Below are positions 1 through 6,424 of a stretch of DNA of 16,958 nucleotides, in pieces. Source of the stretch: Bacteroidota bacterium (GTDB taxonomy: Bacteria; Bacteroidota; Bacteroidia; Flavobacteriales; Flavobacteriaceae); the NCBI GenBank assembly GCA_018656255.1, contig JABHYI010000127.1, positions 1-16,958 of the forward strand, written 5' to 3'. The notes below the pieces were generated by a model that searched no databases, had not been told where the DNA came from, and worked only from the letters and a program-made list of their open reading frames with translations. The first letter of the stretch is position 1; every line of letters starts with the position of its first letter. Both the position numbers and the translations under genes were made by a program.

Positions 1-786
1 AAAATCTGCAACTGTAAATATAGCCCAACCTTTTCCTGCTTTTGTTTCCCGGTGCTGCACATCTGTAACAACGCCTCCAAAGGTGAGTTCTTTACCAATA
101 TGTTTTTCTAGGGAATAAAAATCTGCCACACGGCAGTTTGTGAAAGTGTCCATCTCTACTTGGAAATCATCAAGTGGGTGCCCGCTAATGTAAACCCCAA
201 CCACTTCTTTCTCAAAATTTAATTTTTTCATGGTCCCCCAATCCTCACAGGGTGGCACTTGTGGCTCCGGAATTTGCACTTCACTTGCCTCTCCAAATAA
301 GCTCACTTGGCTGCTATTTTCTGTTTCTTGGTAACGAGCTGCATACTTTAGAACTTTTTCATAAAAAGTAATGCCGTCGCCATCTTCATGCATGTATTGA
401 GCTCGATGATTATTGAAGCTATCAAAACCTCCTCCCAACACTAAGTTTTCAAAGGCTTTTTTATTGGCGGCTCTCAAATCAATGCGTTTAGCCAAGTCAA
501 AAATAGATTTATAATTTCCGTCTTTTCTGTTTTCCACAATGGTGGCAACAGCATTAGCTCCTACTCCTTTTATAGCACCCATACCAAAGCGAACAGCGCC
601 CTTATCATTTACAGAGAATTTATAAAAACTCTCATTTACATCTGGCCCTAAAATGGCAAGCCCCATGCGCTTACACTCTTCCATAAAAAAGGTAACCTGT
701 TTGATATCTCTCATGTTGTTGCTCAAAACTGCTGCCATATATTCTGCAGGGTAATGGGCTTTTAAATAGGCGGTTTGATAGGCAAT
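1..786 (-). CDS. dnaE: DNA polymerase III alpha subunit, continuation of dnaE after the in-frame TGA (partial at window edge)
   Basis: Translating the minus strand in the same frame past the TGA gives 262 uninterrupted codons that are plainly the next part of DnaE. They begin IAYQTAYLKAHYPAEYMAA, then continue through the end of the fingers and the helix-hairpin-helix region (FGMGAIKGVGANAVATI, DLRAANKKAFENLVLGGGFD). A beta-clamp-binding motif, QVSLF, lies at 295-309, followed by HPLDDF and the start of the OB-fold region (LTFGGVVTDVQHRETKAGKG). The C-terminus lies outside the window. There is no frameshift and no other stop. The first possible internal restart is an ATG at 736-738, 17 codons after the TGA, with no obvious promoter. 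I treat this as the second part of one gene rather than an independent gene. Confidence 0.85.
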   Translation of the reverse strand, partial: MAYQTAYLKAHYPAEYMAAVLSNNMRDIKQVTFFMEECKRMGLAILGPDVNESFYKFSVNDKGAVRFGMGAIKGVGANAVATIVENRKDGNYKSIFDLAKRIDLRAANKKAFENLVLGGGFDSFNNHRAQYMHEDGDGITFYEKVLKYAARYQETENSSQVSLFGEASEVQIPEPQVPPCEDWGTMKKLNFEKEVVGVYISGHPLDDFQVEMDTFTNCRVADFYSLEKHIGKELTFGGVVTDVQHRETKAGKGWAIFTVADF

Positions 787-789
787 TCA
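787..789 (-). other. In-frame TGA inside dnaE where a Trp codon (TGG) is expected
   Basis: The plus strand reads tca here, so the minus-strand codon is TGA in the context GCC TGA ATT. The surrounding protein reads SHSTCYA-stop-IAYQTAYLKAHYP. As I recall, flavobacterial DnaE has Trp between these segments, and other bacteria have a hydrophobic residue. One G-to-A transition (TGG to TGA) explains it. TGG is used for Trp elsewhere in the same gene (for example W16, W26, W34), so it is not a wholesale codon reassignment. Confidence 0.9.
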
Positions 790-3700
790 GGCATAGCAGG
801 TAGAGTGACTTTTATTAAAGGCATAACTAGCAAAGGCTTCCCAATCCTTCCATATTTTTTCTAGTTTTACCGCATCATGACCATTGGCAACAGCATTTTT
901 TATAAAACGAGGCTTCATTTTATCAAGAACTGCTTTTTGCTTTTTACCCATGGCCTTACGCAAGACATCTGCATCACCTTTACTGAAATCTGCGAGCTTT
1001 TGAGAGAGCAACATTACTTGCTCCTGATAAACGGTAATTCCGTAGGTTTCATCAAGATACTCCTCCATAGCAGGAAGATCATATTGTATGGCTTCCTCTC
1101 CATTTTTACGCCTAATAAAGCTAGGGATATACTCCAAAGGCCCTGGTCTGTAGAGGGCATTCATTGCAATAAGATCCCCAAAAACAGTTGGTTTCAACTC
1201 TTTCATGTATTTCTGCATTCCTGCAGATTCGTATTGAAAAATACCCACTGTTTCTCCTCTTTGAAATAGCTCGTAGGTTTTCTGGTCATCGAGGGGGAAG
1301 TTATCTGGATCTAAGTCAACACCATGTTTGTGCTTTACTATTTTTACTGTGTCTTTGATAAGAGTCAAGGTTTTAAGACCCAAGAAGTCCATCTTTAAAA
1401 GTCCTGCGCTCTCTACCACAGAGTTATCAAACTGGGTAACATATAAATCACTATCCTTTGCTAGGGCTACAGGTACAAAATTGGTAATATCACTTGGAGT
1501 AATAATTACCCCACAGGCATGAATACCAGTATTACGGATCGAACCTTCTAATATTTTCGCCTGTCCAATGGTTTGAGAGGTTAAGTCTTTGCCGTCTGCC
1601 AGGGTAATTAGTTCTTGCACCTTGGGTAGCTCATCACTCCTAAACTTACCCCGAAGCGCTTTTTCATCCATGCCAAAGATTTTATTTAGCTTGGTCATGT
1701 TTGGTATTAACTTGGCAACGCGATCTGCATCACTCAGCGGCAAATCAAGTACACGGGCGGTATCTCTAATAGCAGATTTTGCTGCCATGGTTCCGTAGGT
1801 GATAATTTGCGCTACTTGATTGCTACCATATTTTTCTATGACATAATCCATAACCTTACCTCTTCCTTCATCATCAAAATCTATATCAATATCGGGCATC
1901 GATACACGATCTGGATTCAGAAAACGCTCAAAAAGTAGATTGTACTTAATAGGGTCTATGTTTGTAATCCATAAGCAGTATGCAACAACAGAACCTGCTG
2001 CAGAACCACGACCAGGGCCCACAGAAACATTCATATTCCTTGCCTCTCTAATAAAATCTTCTGTAATTAAAAAGTACCCTGGATAGCCTGTGTTTTGAAT
2101 TACATCCAACTCAAAATTAATGCGCTCTGTAATGTCAGCAGCTTCTTTTTTATGTGCATCACTCTGCCCTTTAAGAGCTGGGTAGCGTTTTTGAGCGCCT
2201 AAAAAAGTAAGGTGTTTTAAAAACTTGTTTTCTCCTCTTTTCCCGCCATCCTCTTGGTCTTTCTCAACAAGAAACTCTTGTGGTATATCAAATTTTGGCA
2301 GCAAGACATCTCGCTGCAACGAAAAGGGGCTTACTTTTTCTATAACCTCACTAATGTTTGCAATAGCTTGCGGAAGGTCTTTAAAAAGAGCCTTCATGGC
2401 AGCTTGACTCTTAAAATAATATTCTTGATTTGGAAGCCCGTATCTGTATCCTCTACCTCTACCTATTGGGGTAGCCTGTTTCTCACCATCTTTTACACAT
2501 AATAAAATATCATGTGCATTGGCGCTTTTTTGATCAATATAGTAGGTGTTATTTGCAGCAATTAGTGGCACCTGGTGCTTTTTAGAGAATGAAACTAAGG
2601 TTTGGTTAACCCTGTTTTCATCCTCTTGATCGTGACGCATAATTTGCAAGTAAAAATCAGGACCAAAGGTTTCTTTCCACCACAAAAGAGCCTCCTCTGC
2701 TTGTTTCTCTCCAACATTTAAAATTTTACTAGAAACCTCACCATACATACCGCCAGAAAACACCATGAGATCTTCTTTGTATTTTAAAATTACCTCACGA
2801 TCTATTCTTGGCACATAATAAAACCCGTCTATGTATGATATGCTTGACATTTTGGCTAGGTTATGATAGCCTTTTTTGTTCTTAGCTACCAGTATGATTT
2901 GGTAGCCATTATCTTTTTGTGTTTTGTCTTTATGGTTTGTGCACACAAAAAACTCACAACCTACTATTGCTTTTAAATACGTAGGCTCTTGGGGTTTTTC
3001 TGACACTACGCCATCAAAATCTGTGGCAGTGTCATCTATGGCGTTGTAGGCCTGCAAATCTGCCTTGTAGGCCGCTTTTAAGGATCTATTGTGGTTATTT
3101 ACCGAACGTGTAAAATGAAACGCTCCCATCATATTACCCGTATCGGTAATAGCAACTGCAGGCTGGTTGTCTGCCACTGCTGCATCTACCAAATCTTGAG
3201 TGCTGGAGGTAGACTGCAAAATAGAATATTGAGAGTGATTATGCAGATGGGCAAAAGGAGCCTGTTTTAACACAGCAATATTCTCTTTGATTTTTTGAGA
3301 AGATACTTTCTCTGAAACCATTGTTGCCTCCAACTGTTTTTTTATTTTCTCTGAGGCCCTCTTGAGATTAATATGCTTTAGGCCAATAAGAGCTATGGTT
3401 TGGGGATTTTCTTTAGAAAATTGCTCAAAATAATCTGGTGGGCAGTCAAGCTCCTCAAGAGTAAAGATTTGACGACGAACAAGCTCTAAAAAACATCGTG
3501 TTGTAGCCTCTACATCTGCAGTGGCATTATGAGCCTGCGCAAAGGGTTGTTGAAATAAAAATTGGTGCAACTCTGTTAGGGTTGGTAATTTAAATTTTCC
3601 ACCTCTACCCCCTGGTATTTGACACATTTGCGCCGTAGTTTCTGAACAAGTATCCAAAAGAGGCATGCTAGGCAAAGGGTTTTCCATTCCTAAACGCAGA

Positions 3701-4038
3701 AACTCTGCTCCCATAATATTGAGGTCAAACTTCACGTTTTGCCCAACAATAAAAGAAGTTTTAGAAAGCGCCTGTTGAAACTTCTCTATCATCAAAGAAA
3801 GCTCAATCCCTTCTTGCTGTGCTAACTCTGTAGAAATTCCATGAATTTTCTCTGCATCATAAGGGATGTTGTATCCAGTTGGCTGCACTAAATAATCCTG
3901 ATGCTCTATAACCCTTCCCATGGTATCGTGCAACTGCCATGCAATCTGTATACAGCGCGGCCAGTTATCACTATCTGTCAATGGGGCTTTCCAATTTCTA
4001 GGAAGTCCAGTGGTTTCGGTATCAAAAATTAAATACAA
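787..4038 (-). CDS. dnaE: DNA polymerase III alpha subunit with fused proofreading exonuclease, N-terminal 1083 residues up to an in-frame TGA
   Basis: This is the replicative polymerase subunit that extends DNA chains. A DEDDh 3'-5' exonuclease is fused at the N-terminus (about 1-190), with D6/E8, D105, H170 and D175 visible. A PHP domain follows from about 260 (HLHNHS at 264-269). The polymerase palm carries the catalytic aspartates D718/D720 (PDIDIDFDDE) and D884 (KMDFLGL). The family in Flavobacteria is about 1450 residues with this architecture, by recollection. The start is TTG (4036-4038): the preceding in-frame codons hold no ATG or GTG before a TAA at 4051-4053, and MYLIFDTETTGLP is the family's usual N-terminus. 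The frame stops at TGA 787-789 directly after SHSTCYA, where relatives have a Trp codon, then continues without further stops to the window edge. Function of the whole gene is certain. Whether a full-length protein is made is not. Confidence 0.95.
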   Translation of the reverse strand: MYLIFDTETTGLPRNWKAPLTDSDNWPRCIQIAWQLHDTMGRVIEHQDYLVQPTGYNIPYDAEKIHGISTELAQQEGIELSLMIEKFQQALSKTSFIVGQNVKFDLNIMGAEFLRLGMENPLPSMPLLDTCSETTAQMCQIPGGRGGKFKLPTLTELHQFLFQQPFAQAHNATADVEATTRCFLELVRRQIFTLEELDCPPDYFEQFSKENPQTIALIGLKHINLKRASEKIKKQLEATMVSEKVSSQKIKENIAVLKQAPFAHLHNHSQYSILQSTSSTQDLVDAAVADNQPAVAITDTGNMMGAFHFTRSVNNHNRSLKAAYKADLQAYNAIDDTATDFDGVVSEKPQEPTYLKAIVGCEFFVCTNHKDKTQKDNGYQIILVAKNKKGYHNLAKMSSISYIDGFYYVPRIDREVILKYKEDLMVFSGGMYGEVSSKILNVGEKQAEEALLWWKETFGPDFYLQIMRHDQEDENRVNQTLVSFSKKHQVPLIAANNTYYIDQKSANAHDILLCVKDGEKQATPIGRGRGYRYGLPNQEYYFKSQAAMKALFKDLPQAIANISEVIEKVSPFSLQRDVLLPKFDIPQEFLVEKDQEDGGKRGENKFLKHLTFLGAQKRYPALKGQSDAHKKEAADITERINFELDVIQNTGYPGYFLITEDFIREARNMNVSVGPGRGSAAGSVVAYCLWITNIDPIKYNLLFERFLNPDRVSMPDIDIDFDDEGRGKVMDYVIEKYGSNQVAQIITYGTMAAKSAIRDTARVLDLPLSDADRVAKLIPNMTKLNKIFGMDEKALRGKFRSDELPKVQELITLADGKDLTSQTIGQAKILEGSIRNTGIHACGVIITPSDITNFVPVALAKDSDLYVTQFDNSVVESAGLLKMDFLGLKTLTLIKDTVKIVKHKHGVDLDPDNFPLDDQKTYELFQRGETVGIFQYESAGMQKYMKELKPTVFGDLIAMNALYRPGPLEYIPSFIRRKNGEEAIQYDLPAMEEYLDETYGITVYQEQVMLLSQKLADFSKGDADVLRKAMGKKQKAVLDKMKPRFIKNAVANGHDAVKLEKIWKDWEAFASYAFNKSHSTCYA

Positions 4039-4097
4039 GTCAAAGCAATTTTAGAATTAAAAAAGTATAAGAGCCCAACAAAATATGGAAAAACAAG

Positions 4098-4141
4098 CAT
4101 TTACAAGTAAAAAACAACCTGCAAAACCCCTCTTGTAAATG
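4098..4141. repeat. 10-bp perfect inverted repeat in the dnaE upstream region
   Basis: CATTTACAAG (4098-4107) and CTTGTAAATG (4132-4141) are exact reverse complements separated by 24 nt. A third copy of CATTTACAA lies at 4190-4198. In the dnaE transcript this would form a stem-loop about 60-100 nt before the start codon. No T-run follows it, so it is not an intrinsic terminator. It could be a regulator site or a leader structure. Confidence 0.6.
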
Positions 4142-4314
4142 TAAAAAATAATGTGTTTTTCAAGACCAAAAGTTATCTCTAGTTGTTCACATTTACAAAG
4201 AAAAAACCAACACTTAATTGCCACTTACAAACAAACGCTGTAGCCAGTGGTTCGTTCTTTTTGCGGAAGTCTTATCCAAAGATTAGTAAAGCTTATAAAA
4301 AATAGTGTAATTGC

Positions 4315-4346
4315 TTGAATTACAAATATAATTTAGGGTATCTTTG
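4315..4346 (+). promoter_or_regulatory. Bacteroidota-type promoter for rpsP-rimM-trmN6
   Basis: A TTG at 4315-4317 is followed after 21 bp by TATCTTTG at 4339-4346, matching the Bacteroidota consensus TAnnTTTG at -7. The leader to the rpsP ATG would be about 100 nt. Confidence 0.6.
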
Positions 4347-4355
4347 CACACTCAA
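4323..4355 (-). promoter_or_regulatory. Candidate dnaE promoter overlapping the rpsP promoter
   Basis: On the minus strand, TTG (4353-4355) is followed after 22 bp by TATATTTG (4323-4330), a perfect TAnnTTTG. It interleaves with the plus-strand promoter, so the two would compete for polymerase. A/T-rich DNA gives chance matches, so confidence is moderate. Confidence 0.4.
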
Positions 4356-4427
4356 AAATCTGGAAGGGGTATTGTTTTTAAAACACGACCTGTGTAAAGA
4401 TCCCTTTGAAAATTTAAAATTAAAACC

Positions 4428-4442
4428 GAAGTCGTGAACTTC
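4428..4442 (+). promoter_or_regulatory. Small hairpin immediately before the rpsP start
   Basis: GAAGT (4428-4432) pairs with ACTTC (4438-4442) around a 5-nt loop, ending 13 nt before the ATG. Part of it (GTCGTG, 4431-4436) could instead pair with CACGAC at 4384-4389. Two mutually exclusive folds in a ribosomal-protein leader are suggestive, but both stems are short. Confidence 0.3.
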
Positions 4443-4455
4443 AAAAATTAATGTT

Positions 4456-5103
4456 ATGCCTGTAAAAATCAGACTACAAAGACACGGTAAAAAAGGAAAA
4501 CCTTTTTACTGGATCGTGGCGGCAGATGCCCGCGCAAAAAGAGATGGTAAATACCTTGAAAAATTAGGTACTTACAACCCAAACACTAATCCTGCACAAA
4601 TCAACCTAGATGTTGATGGTTCTGTACAGTGGCTTCAAAACGGAGCGCAACCTACAGATACTGCTAGAGCTATCCTTTCTTACAAAGGAGTAATGATGAA
4701 AAATCATTTGGCCGGCGGTGTTCGTAAAGGTGCGTTAACCCAAGAACAAGCAGATGCAAAATATAACGTGTGGCTAGAAGGAAAAGGGAATGCTGTTGAA
4801 GCTAAAAAAGCAACACTAGCAGACGCAAAAGATAAATTAAAAGCAGAAGCATTGGCTGCAGAGAAAGCAGTTAACGCTGCACGTGTGGCTGCAAATGCAC
4901 CTGTTGTTGAAGAGGAAGTAGCGCCTGTAGAGGAAGCTACTCCTGAAGCAGAGGCTCCAGAAGCAGAGGCAACTACTGAGGTAGAAGCGCCTGCAGAGGA
5001 AGCTGCTCCTAAGGCAGAGGCAACTGCAGAGGAAGCTCCTGCAGAGGCAGATGCTGCAGAGGCAGATGCTCCTGAGGCAGATGCAACTAAAAAAGAAGAA
5101 TAA
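4456..5103 (+). CDS. rpsP: 30S ribosomal protein S16 (bS16) with long acidic C-terminal extension
   Basis: bS16 is a primary-binding protein of the small subunit that stabilises 16S rRNA folding. Residues 1-80 or so are the conserved core (MPVKIRLQRHGKKGKPFYWIV, then LGTYNPNT). A Bacteroidota-type extension follows, with a helical Ala/Lys/Glu-rich segment at about 100-148. Residues 150-215 form a low-complexity acidic tail of Ala, Glu, Asp and Pro, with about two dozen acidic residues against three Lys. Typical bS16 is 80-90 residues; this one is 215. The end of the tail is encoded by a 15-bp tandem repeat. The gene heads an operon: rimM starts 12 nt after its TAA, the common rpsP-rimM pairing. 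The ATG at 4456 gives the canonical N-terminus; the ATG at 4451 is out of frame. Confidence 0.97.
   Translation: MPVKIRLQRHGKKGKPFYWIVAADARAKRDGKYLEKLGTYNPNTNPAQINLDVDGSVQWLQNGAQPTDTARAILSYKGVMMKNHLAGGVRKGALTQEQADAKYNVWLEGKGNAVEAKKATLADAKDKLKAEALAAEKAVNAARVAANAPVVEEEVAPVEEATPEAEAPEAEATTEVEAPAEEAAPKAEATAEEAPAEADAAEADAPEADATKKEE
5026..5085 (+). repeat. 15-bp tandem repeat in the rpsP tail
   Basis: GCAGAGGCAGATGCT occurs twice exactly at 5041-5055 and 5056-5070. A diverged third unit follows at 5071-5085 and a related unit precedes at 5026-5040. Each encodes a five-residue Ala/Glu/Asp/Pro unit, so copy number can change without a frameshift. Confidence 0.8.
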
Positions 5104-5115
5104 GACTCTTTAGCG

Positions 5116-5640
5116 ATGCAAAAGGAAGATTGTTTCTTCGTTGGAAAAGTCGTTAAAAAATATAGTTTTAAGGGAGAACTGTTGATCAAACTTGATACAG
5201 ATGACCCCGAATTATTCTTAGAGATGGAATCAGTTTTTGTGGAACAACACAAAACACTGATTCCATTTTTTATTGAACACAGCCAGCTCCACAAATCTAG
5301 CCTGCTACGTGTTCAATTTGAGGATGTTTATGATGAAGCCACAGCAAATGCGATGATAGGTACAGAATTGTTTCTGCCACTATCATTTCTACCACCTCTA
5401 GAAGGCAACAAGTTTTATTACCACGAAATAATAGGTTTTAAGGTTACAGACATCAGCTTTGGAGATGTTGGTGTTTTAGTAGGGGTAAATGATAAAACAG
5501 CGCAGCATTTATTTGTTATTGAAAATCAAGGCAAAGAAATTTTGATTCCTATTAATGATCTTTTCATTAAACAAGTGGACCGCGAGAATAAGATTCTAGG
5601 ACTGGATGTTCCTCAGGGGCTTATCGAACTTTACCTGTAA
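5116..5640 (+). CDS. rimM: 16S rRNA processing/maturation factor RimM
   Basis: RimM helps mature the 30S head, near the S19 site. The 174-residue length is normal. The N-terminal beta-barrel is visible at about 1-90 (FFVGKVVKKYSFKGELLIKL carries the family's G-K-V-x-x-x-x-x-x-K-G-E pattern). A PRC-barrel follows at about 98-172 (FYYHEIIGFKV, then ILIPINDLFIKQVD). It sits directly after rpsP, as in many bacteria. Its TAA shares a base with the ATG of trmN6 (TAATG), so the two are probably translationally coupled. Confidence 0.95.
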   Translation: MQKEDCFFVGKVVKKYSFKGELLIKLDTDDPELFLEMESVFVEQHKTLIPFFIEHSQLHKSSLLRVQFEDVYDEATANAMIGTELFLPLSFLPPLEGNKFYYHEIIGFKVTDISFGDVGVLVGVNDKTAQHLFVIENQGKEILIPINDLFIKQVDRENKILGLDVPQGLIELYL

Positions 5641-6374
5641 TGTCTCAACAGCCGTTCCAATTCAAAAAATTTAAGGTACATCAAGATCGATGCGCCATGA
5701 AAATTGGAACAGATGGTGTCTTGCTTGGCGCCTGGAGCTCTATTGAGCACGAGCCAAAATCCATACTAGATATTGGCGCTGGAACTGGAGTTGTAGCACT
5801 ACAATTAGCCCAAAGGTCTTCGGCAAGTACTATTGACGCTATAGAAATTGATGATCAAGCCCATGAACAATGCACCCACAACTTTGAACACTCTGACTGG
5901 GCAGATCGTTTGTTTTGTTACCATGCCTCTGTGCAAGAATTTGCAAGTGAAATGGAGCACAAGTATGATTTAATTGTAAGTAACCCTCCTTTCTTTAAGG
6001 CACCTAAAAGCATTGATGCTCAAACACAAAACACAAGTCAAGAAAGGGCTGTAGCTAGATTTACAGACACCTTACCCTTTAAACATCTTGTAGTGTGCGC
6101 CGCTCACTTGCTTAGCCAAAATGGTGTTTTTTGTACCATATTACCCCACAAAGAAGCTGACTCTTTTATTGAAATTGCGGCACAAAACAAGCTGTTTATT
6201 TCAAAAATATGTACCATTCGGGGCATAAAAACATCAAAGATAAAACGGTGTATGTTAGCATTTTCAACCCGCGAGAGCAAACCAAAAACCCAGGAGCTTA
6301 TCATAGAAATTTCAAGACACAATTACACTCAGGAGTATAAAAATTTAGTTCGTGATTTTTATGTTAAAATGTAG
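5640..6374 (+). CDS. trmN6: tRNA1(Val) (adenine(37)-N6)-methyltransferase family (YfiC/TrmN6)
   Basis: This is a Rossmann-fold, SAM-dependent methyltransferase of the YfiC type, which adds N6-methyl to A37 of tRNA-Val in E. coli. Motif I is DIGAGTG at 44-50, an acidic motif II lies in IDAIEIDD (65-72), and the N6-adenine catalytic motif is NPPF at 115-118. The N-terminus FKFKKF-like region plus HQDRCAMKIGTDGVLLGAW is characteristic of this family. The 244-residue length fits. The start overlaps the rimM stop by one base. The exact tRNA substrate is inferred from the family. It ends in TAG, the only TAG among the complete genes here. Confidence 0.9.
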   Translation: MSQQPFQFKKFKVHQDRCAMKIGTDGVLLGAWSSIEHEPKSILDIGAGTGVVALQLAQRSSASTIDAIEIDDQAHEQCTHNFEHSDWADRLFCYHASVQEFASEMEHKYDLIVSNPPFFKAPKSIDAQTQNTSQERAVARFTDTLPFKHLVVCAAHLLSQNGVFCTILPHKEADSFIEIAAQNKLFISKICTIRGIKTSKIKRCMLAFSTRESKPKTQELIIEISRHNYTQEYKNLVRDFYVKM

Positions 6375-6424
6375 GAAACTAAAAAAGCGGTATTTATATT
6401 TACAAAACAATTAAAAACAAGATT

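Larger units (their letters stand above)
4039..4455. other. 417-bp intergenic control region between divergent dnaE and rpsP
   Basis: No gene is recognisable here. The region holds the divergent promoter candidates at 4315-4355, a 10-bp perfect inverted repeat at 4098-4141, a further CATTTACAA copy at 4190-4198, and a small hairpin just before rpsP (4428-4442). Base composition is strongly A/T-rich with many A-runs. If the dnaE promoter call is right, the dnaE transcript would have a leader of about 280 nt. Confidence 0.7.

Noticed and set aside
787..789. Selenocysteine codon, intein junction or general UGA-to-Trp reassignment as an explanation of the dnaE TGA
   Set aside because: The expected residue is Trp, not Cys/Sec; homology resumes at the very next codon, leaving no room for an intein; and TGG is used for Trp throughout the window, so a general reassignment has no support from this sequence alone.
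4272..4280. DnaA-box-like TTATCCAAA upstream of dnaE, suggesting an origin
   Set aside because: One mismatch to the consensus, a single copy, and no cluster of boxes or dnaA/dnaN neighbours.
4704..5294. Long open frame on the minus strand opposite rpsP/rimM
   Set aside because: It mirrors the repetitive Ala/Glu-rich rpsP tail and has no family resemblance; the plus-strand genes are certain.
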